In this document: piece by piece, positions 25,675 through 34,322 of the stretch
How the letters are laid out: every line of letters begins with the position of its first letter
Position numbering within the stretch: position 1 is the stretch's first letter
DNA from: HGM04593 sp045591315
GTDB taxonomy: Bacteria; Bacteroidota; Bacteroidia; Bacteroidales; Bacteroidaceae
Length of the DNA: 64,000 nt
Direction: 5' to 3'
Assembly: GCA_045591315.1 (NCBI GenBank)
Contig: JAZNSN010000026.1
Span: 62,001 to 126,000, forward strand
Translations under genes and position numbers: made by a program
The notes under the pieces: model-generated
Databases searched by the model: none
Told to the model about the DNA's origin: nothing
The model's input: the letters and a program-made list of their open reading frames with translations, nothing else

Positions 25675-25790
25675 AATTGCGAAAGGGTAATAATGGCCTG
25701 CCAGGTGTGCAGCCGCGTGATGCAAGAGGTGCTTTCGGGGGCTGCAGCGCAATGACTGCGCATAGCCGCCTTCCTGTAAATGGCATTTTT
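25675..25790 (+). ncRNA. Candidate structured leader or small RNA upstream of dxs
   Basis: A GC-rich block in an AT-rich gap. TGCAGCC (25708-25714) pairs with GGCTGCA (25740-25746). Alternatively GGCT (25740-25743) pairs with AGCC (25764-25767) around an inner GCGCA/TGCGC stem (25747-25751 with 25757-25761). These two folds share bases and exclude each other. A T run (25786-25791) follows a weak GCC/GGC pairing. It could be a cis-regulatory leader of the dxs-trkA-trkH operon or a separate small RNA. It does not show the CCGGAAGG core of SRP RNA or the thi-box bases of a TPP riboswitch. No coding frame here looks real. Confidence 0.35.
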
Positions 25791-25825
25791 TCACATTTTT
25801 CTTTCCTTTATTGGGGAAAAAGGCC

Positions 25826-25833
25826 TATTTTCG
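25826..25833 (+). promoter_or_regulatory. Candidate proximal -7 element of dxs
   Basis: TATTTTCG, 30 bases before the dxs ATG. The nearest TTG is only 12 bases upstream, so the match is weak. Confidence 0.4.
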
Positions 25834-25863
25834 CATTATCGGTAAAAGACTGTTTTGTTTGAA

Positions 25864-27759
25864 ATGGATAATAAAGAGAAATATCCTCTGCTTGCATCGA
25901 TAGATTCTCCAAAGGATTTGAGAGCGTTGCCCGAAAAGCAATTGCCTCAATTGTGCAAGGAACTCAGAGGTTTTATCATAGACTCATTGGCCAATAATCC
26001 CGGCCATTTCGCATCGAGCCTCGGCTCGGTAGAGCTTACGGTAGCTCTTCACTATGTATTTTCCACTCCCGACGACAAGCTTGTGTGGGATGTGGGGCAT
26101 CAGGCATACGGCCACAAGATACTTACAGGCCGTCGCGACCGTTTCCATACAAACCGCAAGTTCGGCGGCTTGAAGCCTTTTCCTTCTCCCGATGAGAGCG
26201 AGTATGACTCCTTTGTTGCCGGTCATGCATCAAATTCGATATCTGCAGCATTGGGCCTGTCGGTGGCGGCAAAGCTTGAAGGACGTAATGAACATGTTGT
26301 TGCAATAATAGGCGACGGTTCTATGAGCGGCGGTCTTGCATATGAGGGCCTGAACAACCTTTCTAGTACATCCAACAACCTTCTTGTGATACTCAACGAC
26401 AATAACATGTCAATAGACAAGAGTGTAGGCGGCATGAGCCAGCTCCTCATATCAATGCACTCGTCAAAGTTCTACAACAAGGTACGTTATGCCATAGCGA
26501 AAGGGCTTAGGAAAATAGGTCTTCTAAACGAAAGGCGTGCGAATGCTGTTATACGCTTCAATAATGGACTCAAGGCTATGCTGTTCCGCAAGAACAACTT
26601 CTTTGAAGGCATGAATACCCGTTATTTCGGTCCTATAAACGGGCATGATGTTCATGAACTTGTACGCATGCTCAAGAGCATAAAGGATATGACCGGGCCA
26701 CGTATGCTGCATATCCATACAACTAAGGGAAAAGGGTGGAAACCGGCCGAAGAGAATGCTACCGAGTGGCATCAGCCCGGTATCTTTGATGTCGAGACAG
26801 GAGAGAGAATCGTTGTAAACGGAGGTTCTCCTCGTTTTCAGGATGTGTTCGGCGAAACGCTTGTCGAGCTTGCCAAAGCCAATGAGAAGATTGTCGGCAT
26901 AACTCCTGCAATGCCTACCGGATGCTCTATGAATAAGCTTATGGAGGCTTTCTCCGAAAGATTCTTCGATGTAGGCATTGCTGAGGGGCATGCAGTGACA
27001 TTCTCTGCAGGTTTGGCAAAGGGTGGTGCTATGCCGTTCTGCAATATATATTCGTCGTTCATGCAGCGTGCATACGACAACTTCATACACGATGCTGCTT
27101 TGCAGCGTCTTGATATGGTACTATGTCTCGACAGAGCCGGCCTTGTAGGCGAGGACGGTCCTACGCATCATGGAGCCTACGATATGGCCTTCCTGCGTCC
27201 GATACCGAATATCACAATATCTTCTCCTTATGATGAATGCGAGTTGCGCCGTCTGATGTACACGGCTTCTCTGCCTGGTAAAGGCACTTTTGTAATCCGC
27301 TACCCACGCGGCAAGGGTTCCCTTGTCGATTGGCGGTGTGAACTCGAAGAGGTTAAGGTTGGTACAGGAAGAGTGATTGCTGAGGGAACAGATGTGGCAT
27401 TCCTTACAATAGGTCCTATTGGCAAGGTCATGGAGGATATTGTTGCCGATGCTGCATCAAACGGAGTAAGCGTAGCACATTATGATATGCGTTTCCTGAA
27501 ACCTCTTGATGAGGCTATCATGCATGAGGTCGGAAAGAAGTTCAGATATGTGGTGACTCTTGAGGATGGCTCTGTAAAGGGTGGTCTGGGAAGTGCCGTG
27601 CTTGAATTCCTGGCCGCTAACGGCTACTCGCCAAAGGTTGAGATAATGGGGCTTCCCGATATGTTTGTAGAGCATGGTACGCCTGCTGAGCTATACCGTG
27701 CGTGCGGTATCGACAGGGAAAGCGTATTGCGTACAATATTAAAATTCAAGGAGCTATGA
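25864..27759 (+). CDS. dxs: 1-deoxy-D-xylulose-5-phosphate synthase
   Basis: 631 residues from the ATG at 25864; a TTG three codons earlier is less likely. Thiamine diphosphate enzyme with the motif GDGSMSGGLAYEGLNN..NDNNMSID (about 151-182), the pyrimidine-domain GVAEGHAVTFSAGLA-type segment, and DRAGLVGEDGPTHHGAYD. It condenses pyruvate and glyceraldehyde 3-phosphate in the first step of the MEP isoprenoid pathway. Its stop overlaps the trkA ATG (ATGA), making dxs-trkA-trkH a tight operon. IspG of the same pathway lies at 39264. Confidence 0.95.
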   Translation: MDNKEKYPLLASIDSPKDLRALPEKQLPQLCKELRGFIIDSLANNPGHFASSLGSVELTVALHYVFSTPDDKLVWDVGHQAYGHKILTGRRDRFHTNRKFGGLKPFPSPDESEYDSFVAGHASNSISAALGLSVAAKLEGRNEHVVAIIGDGSMSGGLAYEGLNNLSSTSNNLLVILNDNNMSIDKSVGGMSQLLISMHSSKFYNKVRYAIAKGLRKIGLLNERRANAVIRFNNGLKAMLFRKNNFFEGMNTRYFGPINGHDVHELVRMLKSIKDMTGPRMLHIHTTKGKGWKPAEENATEWHQPGIFDVETGERIVVNGGSPRFQDVFGETLVELAKANEKIVGITPAMPTGCSMNKLMEAFSERFFDVGIAEGHAVTFSAGLAKGGAMPFCNIYSSFMQRAYDNFIHDAALQRLDMVLCLDRAGLVGEDGPTHHGAYDMAFLRPIPNITISSPYDECELRRLMYTASLPGKGTFVIRYPRGKGSLVDWRCELEEVKVGTGRVIAEGTDVAFLTIGPIGKVMEDIVADAASNGVSVAHYDMRFLKPLDEAIMHEVGKKFRYVVTLEDGSVKGGLGSAVLEFLAANGYSPKVEIMGLPDMFVEHGTPAELYRACGIDRESVLRTILKFKEL

Positions 27760-29093
27760 GAATCGTCATCGCTGGTGCAGGAGCTGTAGGAACGCACCTT
27801 GCAAAGATGCTTTCCGAGGAGAGTGAGAATGTTGTTCTGCTCGATGAAAGCGAGGAAAAACTCGCAAAGATGGAGGCTCTTCTTGATTTGCAGGCTATTG
27901 TAGGAGATCCGACGAAGATATCGGCACTAGAGAATGCCGGTGTTGATGATGCCGACCTGTTTGTCGCTGTAACACCCGATGAGAGCAGGAATATTACAGC
28001 CTGTATTCTGGCGCATTATCTCGGTGCAAAGAAGACAATAGCCCGAATAGACAACTACGAATATCTGAAGCCGAAGAACAAGGCTCACTTCCAATCCTTG
28101 GGAGTCGATACCTTGATTTATCCAGAACAGCTTGCAGCAGAGGAGATTGCAACAAGCCTAAAATATAGCTGGATGCGCCAGATGCTTGAGTTCGGTGACG
28201 GTGCTCTGGTTATGCTGGGTATAAAGATCAGGAGCAATGCCACAATACTGAATATTCCTTTCAAGGAACTCTCACGCGATATCCCTTACCACATAGTTGC
28301 AATACAGCGAGGTGACGAGACAATCATACCGCGAGGAAACGATGTCATACAGGTAGATGACCTTGTATGTTTCATGACAACTCACGACCAGATTCCGTAT
28401 ATCCGTAGTATTACGGGTAAGGAGGATTTTACCGAAATCCGCAGTATTATAATAATGGGAGGAAGCCGAATCGCGGTACGTACGACATGGCTTATTCCCG
28501 ATAACATAAGCGTAAAGATAATAGAAAGCGATATTGCACGTTGCCATAAATTATTGGAGCTTGTCGATGACAGAGTAATGATTATCAATGGTGATGCGCG
28601 CGACCCGGAACTTTTGCACAGTGAAGGTATCGACAATACCGATGCTTTCATCTCTCTCAGCGATAACTCCGAGTCGAATATACTAGCCTGTCTTGCTGCT
28701 AAGCGCGCCGGTGTCTATCGTACCGTTTCGGAGGTAGAGAATATCGACTACATATCAATGGCCGAGAGTATGGATATAGGTTCCGTTATAAACAAGAAGA
28801 AACTTGCTGCCAGTACAATCTTCCAGATGATGCTCAAGACCGATGTGCTCAGCGTGAAGTGCCTTACATTCATCAAGGCTGTAGTGGCCGAGTTCCCTGT
28901 AAACGAGGGCACATACATAACAAAGAGACCTGTAAAGGATTTGGGCCTGCCCAATGGCGCGAATATCGGAGGTCTTATAAGGAACGGAGAAGGTCTGCAT
29001 GTTTCCGGCAATACGATGATACAGCCCGGTGACCATGTAGTAATCTTCTGCCGTGAGCATATCCTCAAGAAACTGGAAAAATTCTTTAAGTGA
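27756..29093 (+). CDS. trkA: Trk system potassium uptake regulatory protein TrkA
   Basis: 445 residues from the ATG that overlaps the dxs stop. Two RCK repeats: the first has an intact nucleotide-binding loop VIAGAGAVGTHLAKML (residues 3-18); the second (about 228 on, IIIMGGSRIAVRT) has a degenerate glycine motif. Each is followed by a TrkA-C domain. It is the peripheral gating ring of the TrkH potassium channel and binds NAD(H) or ATP. The next gene is trkH, joined by a TGATG overlap. Confidence 0.94.
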   Translation: MRIVIAGAGAVGTHLAKMLSEESENVVLLDESEEKLAKMEALLDLQAIVGDPTKISALENAGVDDADLFVAVTPDESRNITACILAHYLGAKKTIARIDNYEYLKPKNKAHFQSLGVDTLIYPEQLAAEEIATSLKYSWMRQMLEFGDGALVMLGIKIRSNATILNIPFKELSRDIPYHIVAIQRGDETIIPRGNDVIQVDDLVCFMTTHDQIPYIRSITGKEDFTEIRSIIIMGGSRIAVRTTWLIPDNISVKIIESDIARCHKLLELVDDRVMIINGDARDPELLHSEGIDNTDAFISLSDNSESNILACLAAKRAGVYRTVSEVENIDYISMAESMDIGSVINKKKLAASTIFQMMLKTDVLSVKCLTFIKAVVAEFPVNEGTYITKRPVKDLGLPNGANIGGLIRNGEGLHVSGNTMIQPGDHVVIFCREHILKKLEKFFK

Positions 29094-30544
29094 TGTTCCA
29101 TCCCAAAATAGTATTCCGGATCATTGGCTTGCTGCTTTTCATAGAGGCTCTGTTTCTTCTTGGCAGCGTAGCGGTATCATTGTACTACAATGAGGATACG
29201 GTGCGTCCTCTTATGCTGTCTGTTGGGGCTATGGTCGGTGCCGGAACACTCCTCACATATATCTGTTACGGCACAGAGCGTAACATATCCCGCAAGGACG
29301 GCTATATTGTTGTTACTCTCTGTTGGGTAATATTTTCGCTTTTCGGTACGCTGCCGTACATGCTCACTGGTTATATCCCCGATTTTACCGATGCATTCTT
29401 TGAGACGATGTCGGGCTTCTCCACAACCGGTGCCACGATACTTCAGGATATCGAGGCTCTGCCTAAGTCTTTGCTCTTCTGGCGAATGATGACCCACTGG
29501 GTCGGCGGATTGGGTATCGTTTTCTTTACCGTGGCTGTTTTCCCGATATTCGGTCTTAGCGATATCAATCTTTTTGCAGCGGAGTCGGGGCCTATGCGTG
29601 CTAAACTTCATCCGAGAATATCGGTCACTGCACGTTGGATTCTTACAATATATGTGGGGCTTACGGTGATTGCTGCCGTGGCAATGTCCTTTGCCGGAAT
29701 GGGCTGGTTCGATGCTGTCTGCCACTCCATGTCAACCATTGCGACAGGCGGTTTCTCGACCAGGCAGGACAGTATTGCAGCATTCAATTCACCTGCCATT
29801 GAATATGTAACTGCTCTGTTCATGTTCCTTGGCGGAACAAACCTCTCATTGCTCTATCTCTTCCTGTTCAAGGCGCGTCCGCGCGAGCTCATGAAGGATG
29901 TGGAATTCCGTACGTATGCTGCGATTATCATCATCTTCTCGACAATGATAGCAGTGGGGCTCTATAGTACAACGCCTATGAATCTGGAGGATTCTGTGCG
30001 TACTTCTGTTTTCCAGGTAATCTCGTTGCAGACAACTACCGGCTTTGCATCTGTTGACTACACCCTGTGGGTTCCGTTGCTGTGGCTTATGCTGTGTGCC
30101 CTGATGTTCTTCGGAGCGTGCTCCGGTTCAACATCCGGAGCGATGAAGTGCTTGCGAATATCAATCCTTTTCAGGGTGATGATAAATGAGTTCAAGAGAA
30201 TTGTGCATCCGAATGCCGTGATTCCTGTGCGCATGGGCAGGAAGATTGTTCCCTCATCCGTGCAGTCGGCAATATTGGCATACACTGTGATATACATCTT
30301 CATACTTATTGTGGGGCTTTTCGTGAATATGGGTTTCGGCCTTGATTTTCTCGACGGATTCAGCCTGTCGGTATCTTCTGTAGGAAACGTGGGTCCTGCA
30401 TTGGGCCATTACGGCCCAATGGATTCCCTGGCTATGCTGCCCGATGTGCTTAAGTGGTTCAGTGCCTTCCAGATGCTTGTAGGCCGTCTTGAATTCTTTG
30501 CGGTGCTGCTGCTCTTTACCCCGATATTCTGGAAGAGAAGATAA
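29093..30544 (+). CDS. trkH: Trk/Ktr-type potassium transporter membrane subunit TrkH
   Basis: 483 residues with about 10-12 membrane segments and four pore repeats, the clearest being FETMSGFSTTGATIL (about 100), MSTIATGGFST (about 213), LQTTTGFASVDY (about 307) and VSSVGNVGPALG (about 428), which carry the selectivity-filter Gly of each repeat. It forms the K+ pore with TrkA. The ATG at 29093 overlaps the trkA stop; a GTG one codon earlier is possible. It ends five bases from the convergent DUF4435 gene with no terminator visible. Confidence 0.94.
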   Translation: MFHPKIVFRIIGLLLFIEALFLLGSVAVSLYYNEDTVRPLMLSVGAMVGAGTLLTYICYGTERNISRKDGYIVVTLCWVIFSLFGTLPYMLTGYIPDFTDAFFETMSGFSTTGATILQDIEALPKSLLFWRMMTHWVGGLGIVFFTVAVFPIFGLSDINLFAAESGPMRAKLHPRISVTARWILTIYVGLTVIAAVAMSFAGMGWFDAVCHSMSTIATGGFSTRQDSIAAFNSPAIEYVTALFMFLGGTNLSLLYLFLFKARPRELMKDVEFRTYAAIIIIFSTMIAVGLYSTTPMNLEDSVRTSVFQVISLQTTTGFASVDYTLWVPLLWLMLCALMFFGACSGSTSGAMKCLRISILFRVMINEFKRIVHPNAVIPVRMGRKIVPSSVQSAILAYTVIYIFILIVGLFVNMGFGLDFLDGFSLSVSSVGNVGPALGHYGPMDSLAMLPDVLKWFSAFQMLVGRLEFFAVLLLFTPIFWKRR

Positions 30545-30549
30545 TTCTG

Positions 30550-31554
30550 TTACAGCTTGCCTCCTATTGAAAGAAGCAACTCCTCAATGTCTTTTCTTAT
30601 GCGCTTGTAAGGCGCAGACTCCTTGTAATTGGTGTTCTTGGTGAGCATCAATGCAACATCGCACTGTCCGTGCCGGTACGATGCAAGTTCGTTGTTGTAC
30701 TGCTGACGGTGGTATGCAAGGCGTTTGATTTCCTCCTCGCGTTTGTTGCGAAGGTGACGGCATACGGGAACAAGAATGCGTAGCACTACACTGTTCATGA
30801 TATGGTGCCCCTGTATATATAAATATGTCTCTTCCGGTTTCACGCCCAATGCAACAAGCTCTTGTTCTATTCTTTTCTGCTCCTCGATAAAGTTAGGGAA
30901 TCTCTTCTCAAGTAGTGCGATGTTATGCTCTACACGTCGGCTCAGCTGCTGCAAAGAGTAAGCCGGGTTGCCTATGCTGAATGAACTTAGCCTGACAATT
31001 TCGCAGAACTTCAGCATACTCATGCTTCGTGTGTCCTGTTTGCGGTATAGCAGGATGTTCCATGCAAATAGCGGATAGCATATCTGTGAATAGAGTTTCA
31101 TGAAGCTGTTGAAATCCATAACTTCCTTGTCGTTTAGGGTACTCAATACACAAATCTGCTTGAGGCTGTCGGAGTAGCATCTGAAGTTGTCAATAGCGTA
31201 TGCGTATGTATGCAGTATATATCTGTTGTTTATTATCTTCTGTGATGTGCTTGTCGCCCCTTGCAGAAGGTAGTCGTAGTCGCTGTCAACACATGCAATC
31301 ATATTCTTTCCGTATGCGTTGCCCAGCATGTTCATCATGGCCTGCTTCTTACCTTTTGTAAGGTTCGTACGTGCGGGGAGCATCACTTCGAAATGGTATT
31401 TGTCGCTTTCGAACTCATCGAATACAGAACGCCAGAACGAGATGTCATCATAGCTCTCGACGTATGCAATGATGCGATGTCTTGCCTTCTTCGGCCGCAA
31501 TGAGTTCGCAGCCTCTATGAATGCGGAATTGAGGTATTCGGTCAGCTTCTTCAT
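30550..31554 (-). CDS. DUF4435 TOPRIM-like protein, partner of the adjacent ATPase (PARIS AriB-like)
   Basis: 334 residues. The N-terminal half fits DUF4435, a TOPRIM/OLD-type nuclease fold: Glu33 in YVESYDDISFW and the acidic cluster in ACVDSDYDY (Asp90, Asp92, Asp94) are the expected metal ligands. The C-terminal half is helical, with a basic stretch near RHLRNKREEEIKR. The same two-gene order, ABC-type ATPase then DUF4435, defines the PARIS phage-defence system (AriA, AriB), where AriB is the toxic nuclease. It starts 15 bases after the ATPase stop. Whether this copy is defensive or has a housekeeping role is not known. Confidence 0.8.
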   Translation of the reverse strand: MKKLTEYLNSAFIEAANSLRPKKARHRIIAYVESYDDISFWRSVFDEFESDKYHFEVMLPARTNLTKGKKQAMMNMLGNAYGKNMIACVDSDYDYLLQGATSTSQKIINNRYILHTYAYAIDNFRCYSDSLKQICVLSTLNDKEVMDFNSFMKLYSQICYPLFAWNILLYRKQDTRSMSMLKFCEIVRLSSFSIGNPAYSLQQLSRRVEHNIALLEKRFPNFIEEQKRIEQELVALGVKPEETYLYIQGHHIMNSVVLRILVPVCRHLRNKREEEIKRLAYHRQQYNNELASYRHGQCDVALMLTKNTNYKESAPYKRIRKDIEELLLSIGGKL

Positions 31555-31569
31555 GCCGTGCCTCCTGCT

Positions 31570-32394
31570 TTACTTTATGATATCGCCTATCTCAGTGACA
31601 GCATCCATCCAGCCGTCCATGACAATGGCTGGAGAGTGGGTGCATAGTATAATCTGTGTGTTGGGGTTGAGGGTTCGCACCAGAGTTATGAGTTTCTGCT
31701 GCCACTCTATGTGCAGCGAAATCTCCGGTTCGTCCATAAGCATTACCCCCGGCCGGTTCTCCTGCACAAGTGCTGTCAGAAGTATCACAAGTATCTGCTT
31801 CTCGCCCGATGACAGCATGTAGGGCTGTATGGTTTCCCCGTACTGGTTGAAAAGAATCTCGTTGCTCTCGCGTGCAATGCTCTTTGCGGTAGGTGCGAAC
31901 AATTCGTCTATTAGGTCCTGGAACTGTTTCTTTGGTTTGCTCAGTTCTGTTGCAAGCCGTTGGTCATCGGGGCTGTTCGATGTCAGCAGCTTTATTATGC
32001 GGTTGCCGATGTTTACCTGGTAGTTCAGGTAGCGGCGCTGCAGGTTGTAGAGCTGCCAGTCGAGTTCGGTGCGTATGTCGGCTCCCGAAACCTTTTCGAG
32101 CATCTCGCTGCTCATTATCGGGCGGTCGATGCTGCTTATCACGTCGAAGCAGATGCTTGTTGCATCCTCCGGATAGAAGCTTATGTGTACACCGTCCTGC
32201 GGGTTGCTTGTAAGGCGTCCCTCCTTCATCACTTTAAGGTGACTTGCCGAACGGTTTATGATGGTGCTCTTGCCTACACCGTTGCTTCCGCTTAGAATAT
32301 TTACATCGGGACGCAGTTCCCAATAGACGTGTCTCCTGTTGCTCCAAAGCGAGTCAATCTCAATGCTTCTGATGTATTGCGCCATCTTTTCCAT
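31570..32394 (-). CDS. ABC-type AAA ATPase paired with a DUF4435 protein (PARIS AriA-like)
   Basis: 274 residues from the ATG at 32394; a Met at residue 4 is also possible, and a TTG at 32409 is less likely. Walker A GSNGVGKST (residues 36-44), signature LSSGEKQ (194-200), Walker B VMLMDEPE (Asp221, Glu222) and the switch His in CTHSPA (His253) are all intact. This is the AAA_15/AAA_21 architecture of OLD, Gabija and PARIS ATPases, without a long coiled coil or a fused nuclease. The downstream gene encodes the DUF4435 partner. Leader and promoter are seen upstream. Confidence 0.85.
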   Translation of the reverse strand: MEKMAQYIRSIEIDSLWSNRRHVYWELRPDVNILSGSNGVGKSTIINRSASHLKVMKEGRLTSNPQDGVHISFYPEDATSICFDVISSIDRPIMSSEMLEKVSGADIRTELDWQLYNLQRRYLNYQVNIGNRIIKLLTSNSPDDQRLATELSKPKKQFQDLIDELFAPTAKSIARESNEILFNQYGETIQPYMLSSGEKQILVILLTALVQENRPGVMLMDEPEISLHIEWQQKLITLVRTLNPNTQIILCTHSPAIVMDGWMDAVTEIGDIIK

Positions 32395-32450
32395 ATCCGT
32401 ATAGTCCAATAGTTAAACCGTCTGATGCAAGGAGTCTCCCGGCATAATGA

Positions 32451-32471
32451 ACCGGCTTTTGCAAGTGCCGG
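32451..32471 (-). promoter_or_regulatory. Hairpin in the leader of the ATPase-DUF4435 operon
   Basis: CCGGC and GCCGG arms flank a short loop with an inner CTT/AAG pairing. It lies just downstream of the probable start site near 32471, about 60 bases before the ATG. Confidence 0.45.
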
Positions 32472-32477
32472 CCTACG

Positions 32478-32485
32478 CAAATATA
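32478..32485 (-). promoter_or_regulatory. Candidate -7 element of the ATPase-DUF4435 operon
   Basis: TATATTTG on the minus strand, an exact -7 match. No TTG at the usual spacing. Confidence 0.55.
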
Positions 32486-32524
32486 TGATAAAGTTTTATA
32501 AAAAGGAAACAGAGCACCGTTTTT

Positions 32525-32539
32525 GGTATAAATGATACC
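32525..32539. repeat. Short inverted repeat between divergent promoters
   Basis: GGTAT-aaatg-ATACC, a 5-bp perfect dyad. It lies upstream of both the ATPase operon and the nucleoside kinase gene and may be an operator. Confidence 0.3.
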
Positions 32540-32596
32540 GTAAATGTCCATATTCAGGCTTTATGTTTAAAATAAGTGAAATTTGTCATTATTCCC

Positions 32597-32626
32597 TTTG
32601 TGTGATGCAAAATGTTCTTATCTTCG
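32597..32626 (+). promoter_or_regulatory. Promoter of the nucleoside kinase-rpoN operon
   Basis: TTTG (32597-32600), 18 bases, then TATCTTCG (32619-32626). It gives a leader of about 37 bases before the ATG at 32670. Confidence 0.65.
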
Positions 32627-32669
32627 CAATGGTAACCGCGTGTCGGTCATGCGGTATAAAGATAATATC

Positions 32670-34313
32670 ATGCTACGTATCTATTGCAGAAATAATGGAG
32701 AAACAAAGGAGTTCCCCAAAGGGGTGACTCTAAGGGAGATTTATGACGGTTTTGCACTGGAGATGCCTTATGGCGTGCTGGCTGCAAGAGTGAACAATGT
32801 AACAGAAGGACTTGCCTTGCGCATCTACAGGCATAAGGATGTCGAGTTCATCGACATTACCTCGAATGACGGAATGCGCATGTATGTGCGTTCTCTCACG
32901 TTCATATTCATGAAGGCCATGAACGAGATGTTCCCCGGCGAGACGGTACGTTTCGAGAATGCGATATCAAAAGGCTATTACTGCAGGATGAACCGTCCGG
33001 TTACAGAAGAGCAGGTCGATGCCGTGCGTAGCCGTATGAAGGAGATTATAGCGGGTGACATTCCCTTCAAGCGTGTGGAGTGCCATACTCAGGATGCGAT
33101 AGATATTTTCGCAAGCATGGGGCGTGTTGACAAGGTACGTCTGCTTGAGACCTACGGCCGTCTATACACTAGCTACTATGAACTTGACGGCTATGTCGAT
33201 AGCTACTATAACGGCCTTGTCCCAAGTACAGGGTATATAGGACTTTTCGATATCGAAAAATTCGCTGATGGTGTTCTGTTGCGAGTTCCGAATAAGGAAC
33301 GTCCTACGGAACTTGAGGACAAGATTCCGCAAGAGAAGCTTCAGGAACTGTTTGAAGAGCGTCTGCAATGGCATCAGAAGATGGGCGTCGAGACAATTGG
33401 CGATTTCAACAAGGGGGTTCATGCCGGGTATGGCGTTGACCTGGTAAATGTTTCCGAAGCATTGCAGGAACGCCGTTTGTCGCAGATAGCCGATATGGTA
33501 CATGAACGGGGTGCGCGTGTGGTGCTTATAGCTGGTCCTTCGTCATCGGGGAAGACAACGTTCAGCAAACGTTTGAGCGTACAGCTTCTTGCATGCGGTC
33601 TAAAGCCTTATGCCATTTCGCTTGACGACTACTTCGTGAACCGGACAGAGACTCCGCGAAAACCCGACGGCGACTACGATTTCGAGTCCATACACTCGAT
33701 AGATCTTCCCTATTTCAACGATTCCCTGACAAGGATTCTTGCAGGCGAAGAAGTCGAACTGCCATACTATAACTTTGTCAAGGGCGAACGGGAATACAAG
33801 GGCAATACTCTGAAGCTTACGCCTCAGATGGTGCTTGTCATCGAAGGAACGCATGCCCTTAATCCGATGTTGACAGCGCAGGTCGATGACAAGGAGAAGT
33901 TTCGCATATATGTTTCGGCACTTACATCTATAAAGCTCGATTACCACAACTATATTTCGACATCGGACAGCCGGTTGCTGCGCCGTATGCTGCGCGATTC
34001 CAAGTACCGCGGTTATTCGGCTGTAGAGACAATAAGCCGTTGGCCCGATGTCCGAAAGGGAGAGGAGGAGTGGATTTTCCCGTATCAGGAGAACGCCGAT
34101 GTCATGTTCAACTCATCGCTGTTCTATGAACTTGCAGTCTTCAAGTCACAGGCCGAACAGCTGTTGCGCACGGTGCCGGAGAATATAAAGGAGTATTCCG
34201 AGGCACAGAGGCTTTTGCGCTTCCTCGATTATATTGTACCTTTGCAGGACGATGAGCTGCCTCCTACTTCGGTTGTGCGTGAATTCCTCGGTGGAAGCAG
34301 TTTTAAATATTGA
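32670..34313 (+). CDS. TGS-domain nucleoside (uridine-like) kinase
   Basis: 547 residues from the ATG at 32670; the upstream in-frame extension crosses the promoter. The N-terminus (about 1-65; GETKEFPKGVTLREIYDGF) is a TGS domain, followed by a region resembling the threonyl-tRNA synthetase editing/SAD module (about 70-220). The C-terminal half (about 280-480) is a uridine-kinase P-loop domain: LIAGPSSSGKTTFSKRL and SLDDYFVNR. It probably phosphorylates a nucleoside; the role of the synthetase-like half is unknown. This fusion is conserved in Bacteroidetes and Firmicutes. rpoN follows nine bases later. Confidence 0.88.
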   Translation: MLRIYCRNNGETKEFPKGVTLREIYDGFALEMPYGVLAARVNNVTEGLALRIYRHKDVEFIDITSNDGMRMYVRSLTFIFMKAMNEMFPGETVRFENAISKGYYCRMNRPVTEEQVDAVRSRMKEIIAGDIPFKRVECHTQDAIDIFASMGRVDKVRLLETYGRLYTSYYELDGYVDSYYNGLVPSTGYIGLFDIEKFADGVLLRVPNKERPTELEDKIPQEKLQELFEERLQWHQKMGVETIGDFNKGVHAGYGVDLVNVSEALQERRLSQIADMVHERGARVVLIAGPSSSGKTTFSKRLSVQLLACGLKPYAISLDDYFVNRTETPRKPDGDYDFESIHSIDLPYFNDSLTRILAGEEVELPYYNFVKGEREYKGNTLKLTPQMVLVIEGTHALNPMLTAQVDDKEKFRIYVSALTSIKLDYHNYISTSDSRLLRRMLRDSKYRGYSAVETISRWPDVRKGEEEWIFPYQENADVMFNSSLFYELAVFKSQAEQLLRTVPENIKEYSEAQRLLRFLDYIVPLQDDELPPTSVVREFLGGSSFKY

Positions 34314-34322
34314 TTGGCTTTA

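Noticed and set aside
25675..25790. SRP (4.5S) RNA or TPP riboswitch before dxs
   Set aside because: The region lacks the CCGGAAGG core of SRP RNA and the conserved thi-box bases of a TPP riboswitch, on both strands.
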